DNA of 64,000 bases, taken from positions 12,650 to 76,649 of the forward strand of contig NZ_JAHAIF010000009.1 of assembly GCF_018372875.1 (NCBI RefSeq). Reading direction: 5' to 3'. The notes under the pieces are model-generated. The model saw only the letters and a program-made list of their open reading frames with translations. It was not told where the DNA came from and ran no database searches. The DNA is from Clostridium sp. GTDB lineage: Bacteria; Bacillota; Clostridia; Clostridiales; Clostridiaceae. This document shows positions 61,847 to 64,000 of this stretch, one piece after another; the first letter of the stretch is position 1; the number at the start of each line of letters is the position of its first letter. The translations under genes were made by a program, and so were the position numbers.

Positions 61847-62036
61847 GTCTATGAAAGTATAAAATTTTAATTTGCTATAAATAAAAGGTATTATTAAAAT
61901 TTCATATTAAAAAATATAAAATCAAGGATAAGAATTTTATAATTTCCTTGCCTTTAGTATGAGTGGGGTGGATATTTGTTTTGATATAACTTGGAGCGCA
62001 GCGACGGAACAAGCAAAATAAATATCCACCCCACCT
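61847..62036 (+). repeat. Type A intergenic repeat, copy A5 (full length)
   Basis: The best-preserved copy. The left module runs from GTCTATGAAAGTATAAAATT through TTGCTATAAATAAAAGGTAT to AAAAATATAAAAT. TTTCCTTGCCTTTAGTATGA leads to a 21-bp stem (61963-61983 with 62014-62034, complete if one G-U pair is allowed). The 30-base loop contains CTTGGAGCGCAGCGACGGAAC then AAG. It lies between the clpX terminator and lonB; 62037-62195 is AT-rich with no clear SigF or SigG promoter that I could settle on. Confidence 0.92.
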
Positions 62037-62195
62037 AATTATACTGGCAATTAATTTGTTAATACCTTCAACAGTTTAATGTTACTAAAGTTTTTTTGCT
62101 TTATAAAAATTATCAATTAATTTTTTTATGTATAGCAGACTTAGGAAGAGTTAATAATTATAAACGGATATAATTAATGACTTGGAGGTAGAGCA

Positions 62196-63878
62196 ATGGC
62201 AGAAATTTTAATTTTATTACAGATCGTTTTAATGGGGCTAATGATATATCTTATTATATCTAATAATAAGAGCATGAGAGCAAGAAAGGTAGTTATAGAT
62301 AAAGAAAGTACTAAGGAATTAGAGAAGTTATACAAAATGAGGGGAGTTACATTGACAGTACCATTAACAGAAAAAAGTAGGCCTAGTAGTTTTCAAGAGG
62401 TAGTTGGTCAAGATAAAGGAATAAAAGCGTTAAAAGCGGCTTTATGCGGTCCTAATCCACAACATGTAATAATATATGGCCCTCCAGGAGTTGGTAAGAC
62501 AGCAGCTGCTAGATTGGTTCTAGAAGAAGCTAAAAAAAACAGTAGCTCTCCTTTTAAGAAAGAATCTAAGTTTGTTGAAATAGATGCAACAACAATTAGG
62601 TTTGATGAAAGAGGGATTGCAGATCCATTAATAGGTTCTGTACATGACCCCATATATCAGGGGGCAGGCTCTTTAGGAGTAGCTGGAATACCACAGCCTA
62701 AGCCTGGAGCTGTTACAAAGGCTCATGGAGGCGTACTGTTTATAGATGAAATAGGAGAACTTCATCCTATAGAACTAAATAAGTTATTAAAAGTTCTTGA
62801 GGATAGAAAGGTTTTTTTAGATAGTTCCTATTATAGTTCAGAAGATCCTAATATGCCTAAATATATTAAGGAGGTTTTTGAAAATGGTTTGCCTGCAGAT
62901 TTTAGATTAATTGGTGCAACAACTAAAAGTCCAGAAGATATTCTTCCTGCAATAAGGTCAAGGTGTGTAGAAATATTCTTTAGGGCATTAGATTCAGATG
63001 AGATAATAAAAATTGGAGTAGATGCATCAAGAAAAGCAGGGTTAAAGCTAGATAAAAAGTGTGAAGAATTAATAGGGGAATTCTGTAGTAACGGTAGAGA
63101 GGTTATAAATCTAATACAGTTATGTTCGGGGGTTGCTTTAAATGAAAATAGAGATTACATAACTAGTAATGATATTGAATGGATAATAGAAAATTGTCAG
63201 TATACAAAGAGAATAGAAGAAAAGGTATTTGAGGAACCTTCCGTTGGAAAAGTAAATGGATTGGCTGTTTATGGTGCTAATATAGGAACTGTCATGACTA
63301 TAGAAGCATCTGCTAAGAGGGTTAAGGATGGTGTTGGAAACTTAAAAGTATCTGGAGTGGTTGAAGAGGAGAGTGTATCTAGTAATAATAAAAAAGTTAC
63401 AAGAAAAAGTATGATTATTTCTTCTGTAGAAAATGTTCTAACAATATTAAGTAATATATTTGATATTGATTGTAAGAAATATGATATACATGTTAATATT
63501 CCAGGAGGATCCTTAGTTGATGGTCCTTCAGCCGGTATAGCTATTGCAACTGCAATTTATAGTGCAATAAAAGGTATGAAAGTGGATAATAAAGTAGCTA
63601 TGACAGGTGAAGTAGGATTATTAGGGGGAGTAAAACCAATAGGTGGAGTTAGAGCTAAGATAATAGGGGCAAAGAAAGCTGGAGCAAGTAAAGTTATTAT
63701 ACCAAAAGAAAATTGGAGTGAAGGTCTTCTTGAAATAGGAGGAATTGAAATATGCCCAGTTGAAAATATTAGAGAGGTATTTAATATAGCCTTTATAAAT
63801 TTAACTATATCTTTAGAGGAAGATGAATTAAATATTCTTTCAGCCAGTGGAGAAAGTAAAGAGAAAGGTGTTTGCTAA
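62196..63878 (+). CDS. lonB: ATP-dependent protease LonB
   Basis: A 560-residue membrane-tethered Lon-type protease. There is an N-terminal membrane helix (about residues 4-22), an AAA+ domain with Walker A GPPGVGKT (95-102) and VLFIDEIGELHP, and a C-terminal Lon peptidase with the Ser445/Lys488 dyad (DGPSAGIAIATA and VRAKIIGAKKAG), 43 residues apart as in E. coli Lon. The large N-terminal substrate domain of LonA is absent. In Bacillus LonB acts in the forespore, and lonA often follows; here the next gene lies on the other strand. GGAGGT precedes the ATG. Confidence 0.94.
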   Translation: MAEILILLQIVLMGLMIYLIISNNKSMRARKVVIDKESTKELEKLYKMRGVTLTVPLTEKSRPSSFQEVVGQDKGIKALKAALCGPNPQHVIIYGPPGVGKTAAARLVLEEAKKNSSSPFKKESKFVEIDATTIRFDERGIADPLIGSVHDPIYQGAGSLGVAGIPQPKPGAVTKAHGGVLFIDEIGELHPIELNKLLKVLEDRKVFLDSSYYSSEDPNMPKYIKEVFENGLPADFRLIGATTKSPEDILPAIRSRCVEIFFRALDSDEIIKIGVDASRKAGLKLDKKCEELIGEFCSNGREVINLIQLCSGVALNENRDYITSNDIEWIIENCQYTKRIEEKVFEEPSVGKVNGLAVYGANIGTVMTIEASAKRVKDGVGNLKVSGVVEEESVSSNNKKVTRKSMIISSVENVLTILSNIFDIDCKKYDIHVNIPGGSLVDGPSAGIAIATAIYSAIKGMKVDNKVAMTGEVGLLGGVKPIGGVRAKIIGAKKAGASKVIIPKENWSEGLLEIGGIEICPVENIREVFNIAFINLTISLEEDELNILSASGESKEKGVC

Positions 63879-63898
63879 TTATAGCTAAACACCTTTTA
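63863..63898 (+). terminator. Terminator overlapping the lonB stop codon
   Basis: AAAGGTGTTT and AAACACCTTT pair, with GCTA/TAGC inside; a short TTTT follows. Confidence 0.75.
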
Positions 63899-63942
63899 AA
63901 GTCGTTAGAGTATAATTTTAGTAGGCAGAGATAGTAATAAAA

Positions 63943-63980
63943 ACTAGATAAAAATAAAAGGAGATGCAAAAGCATCTCCC
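63943..63980 (-). terminator. Terminator of a minus-strand gene beyond the right edge
   Basis: GGGAGATGC-TTTT-GCATCTCC followed on the minus strand by TTTTATTTTTATC. It points left, so a gene reading into the window from the right ends near or beyond base 64000. Confidence 0.75.
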
Positions 63981-64000
63981 AATATACATAAATATCCATT

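Noticed and set aside
63805-63999. Minus-strand frame of 64 codons at the right edge
   Set aside because: It passes through two terminator hairpins and overlaps the lonB 3' end; the hydrophobic translation reflects AT-rich DNA.

Overview
This is a very AT-rich stretch of chromosome from an endospore-forming Firmicute, almost certainly Clostridium sensu stricto (cluster I). The evidence is strongly A/T-biased codon use, GGAGG-type ribosome sites, an alpha/beta small acid-soluble spore protein, the sporulation-type protease LonB, UPF0735, DUF3793 and YkvA-like proteins, a short-form HisG with HisZ, and a ThiI without a rhodanese domain. The species cannot be fixed from sequence reading alone. 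No prophage, insertion sequence, CRISPR array or rRNA operon is visible. Housekeeping blocks alternate with small accessory genes and decayed remnants.

Layout. 1-6.6 kb: 3' end of an iron-siderophore binding protein, a CPA2 antiporter, an SLC1-type symporter behind a PyrR-type pyrimidine attenuator, a Cys-rich hypothetical, tRNA-Gln(CTG) and a CorC/HlyC membrane protein. 6.8-10.7 kb: an SDR oxidoreductase, a MerR regulator with a MATE efflux pump, DUF503 and a GNAT acetyltransferase. 10.7-13.5 kb: an S-box (SAM-I) riboswitch with metNIQ. 13.7-18.3 kb: the reverse-strand livJHMGF branched-chain amino-acid transporter. 18.5-20.1 kb: a broken ECF sigma factor coupled to an intact DUF4179 anti-sigma factor. 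20.5-24.3 kb: FtsH, a YkvA-like protein, RNase H1 and a YtxH-like protein. 24.8-29.6 kb: two tandem XRE/TPR regulators and a large AraC regulator with a GH39-like sensor. 29.7-32.9 kb: clpB under a CtsR box. 33-38.4 kb: a spore protein, an ECF S-component, a GntR/DUF1648 pair, an iron-sulfur PD-(D/E)XK nuclease, a NUDIX hydrolase, a flavodoxin remnant and DUF3793. 38.6-44.8 kb: thrC-thrB-ACT and a cysteine desulfurase with thiI. 44.9-52.5 kb: the ten-gene operon hisZGDCBHAFIE. 52.5-58.3 kb: envelope and hypothetical proteins, including a TcaA-like protein and an M23 murein hydrolase. 58.4-63.9 kb: tig, clpP, clpX, lonB (protein quality control).

Most notable non-coding signal. A family of intergenic repeats, five copies of type A and two related copies of type B, sits directly after the intrinsic terminators of seven unrelated genes, always in the orientation of the upstream gene. 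Full type A copies (about 190 bp) end in a 21-bp stem whose roughly 30-nt loop carries a conserved GGAGCG-N-AG-Y-GACGGAAC core, with paired changes between copies. Type B carries a different conserved nested hairpin. I do not recognise either family. Other regulatory elements read directly are the PyrR attenuator, the S-box and the CtsR operator.

Many starts were moved from the longest open frame to an internal start placed correctly behind a ribosome-binding site; the reason is given in each entry.
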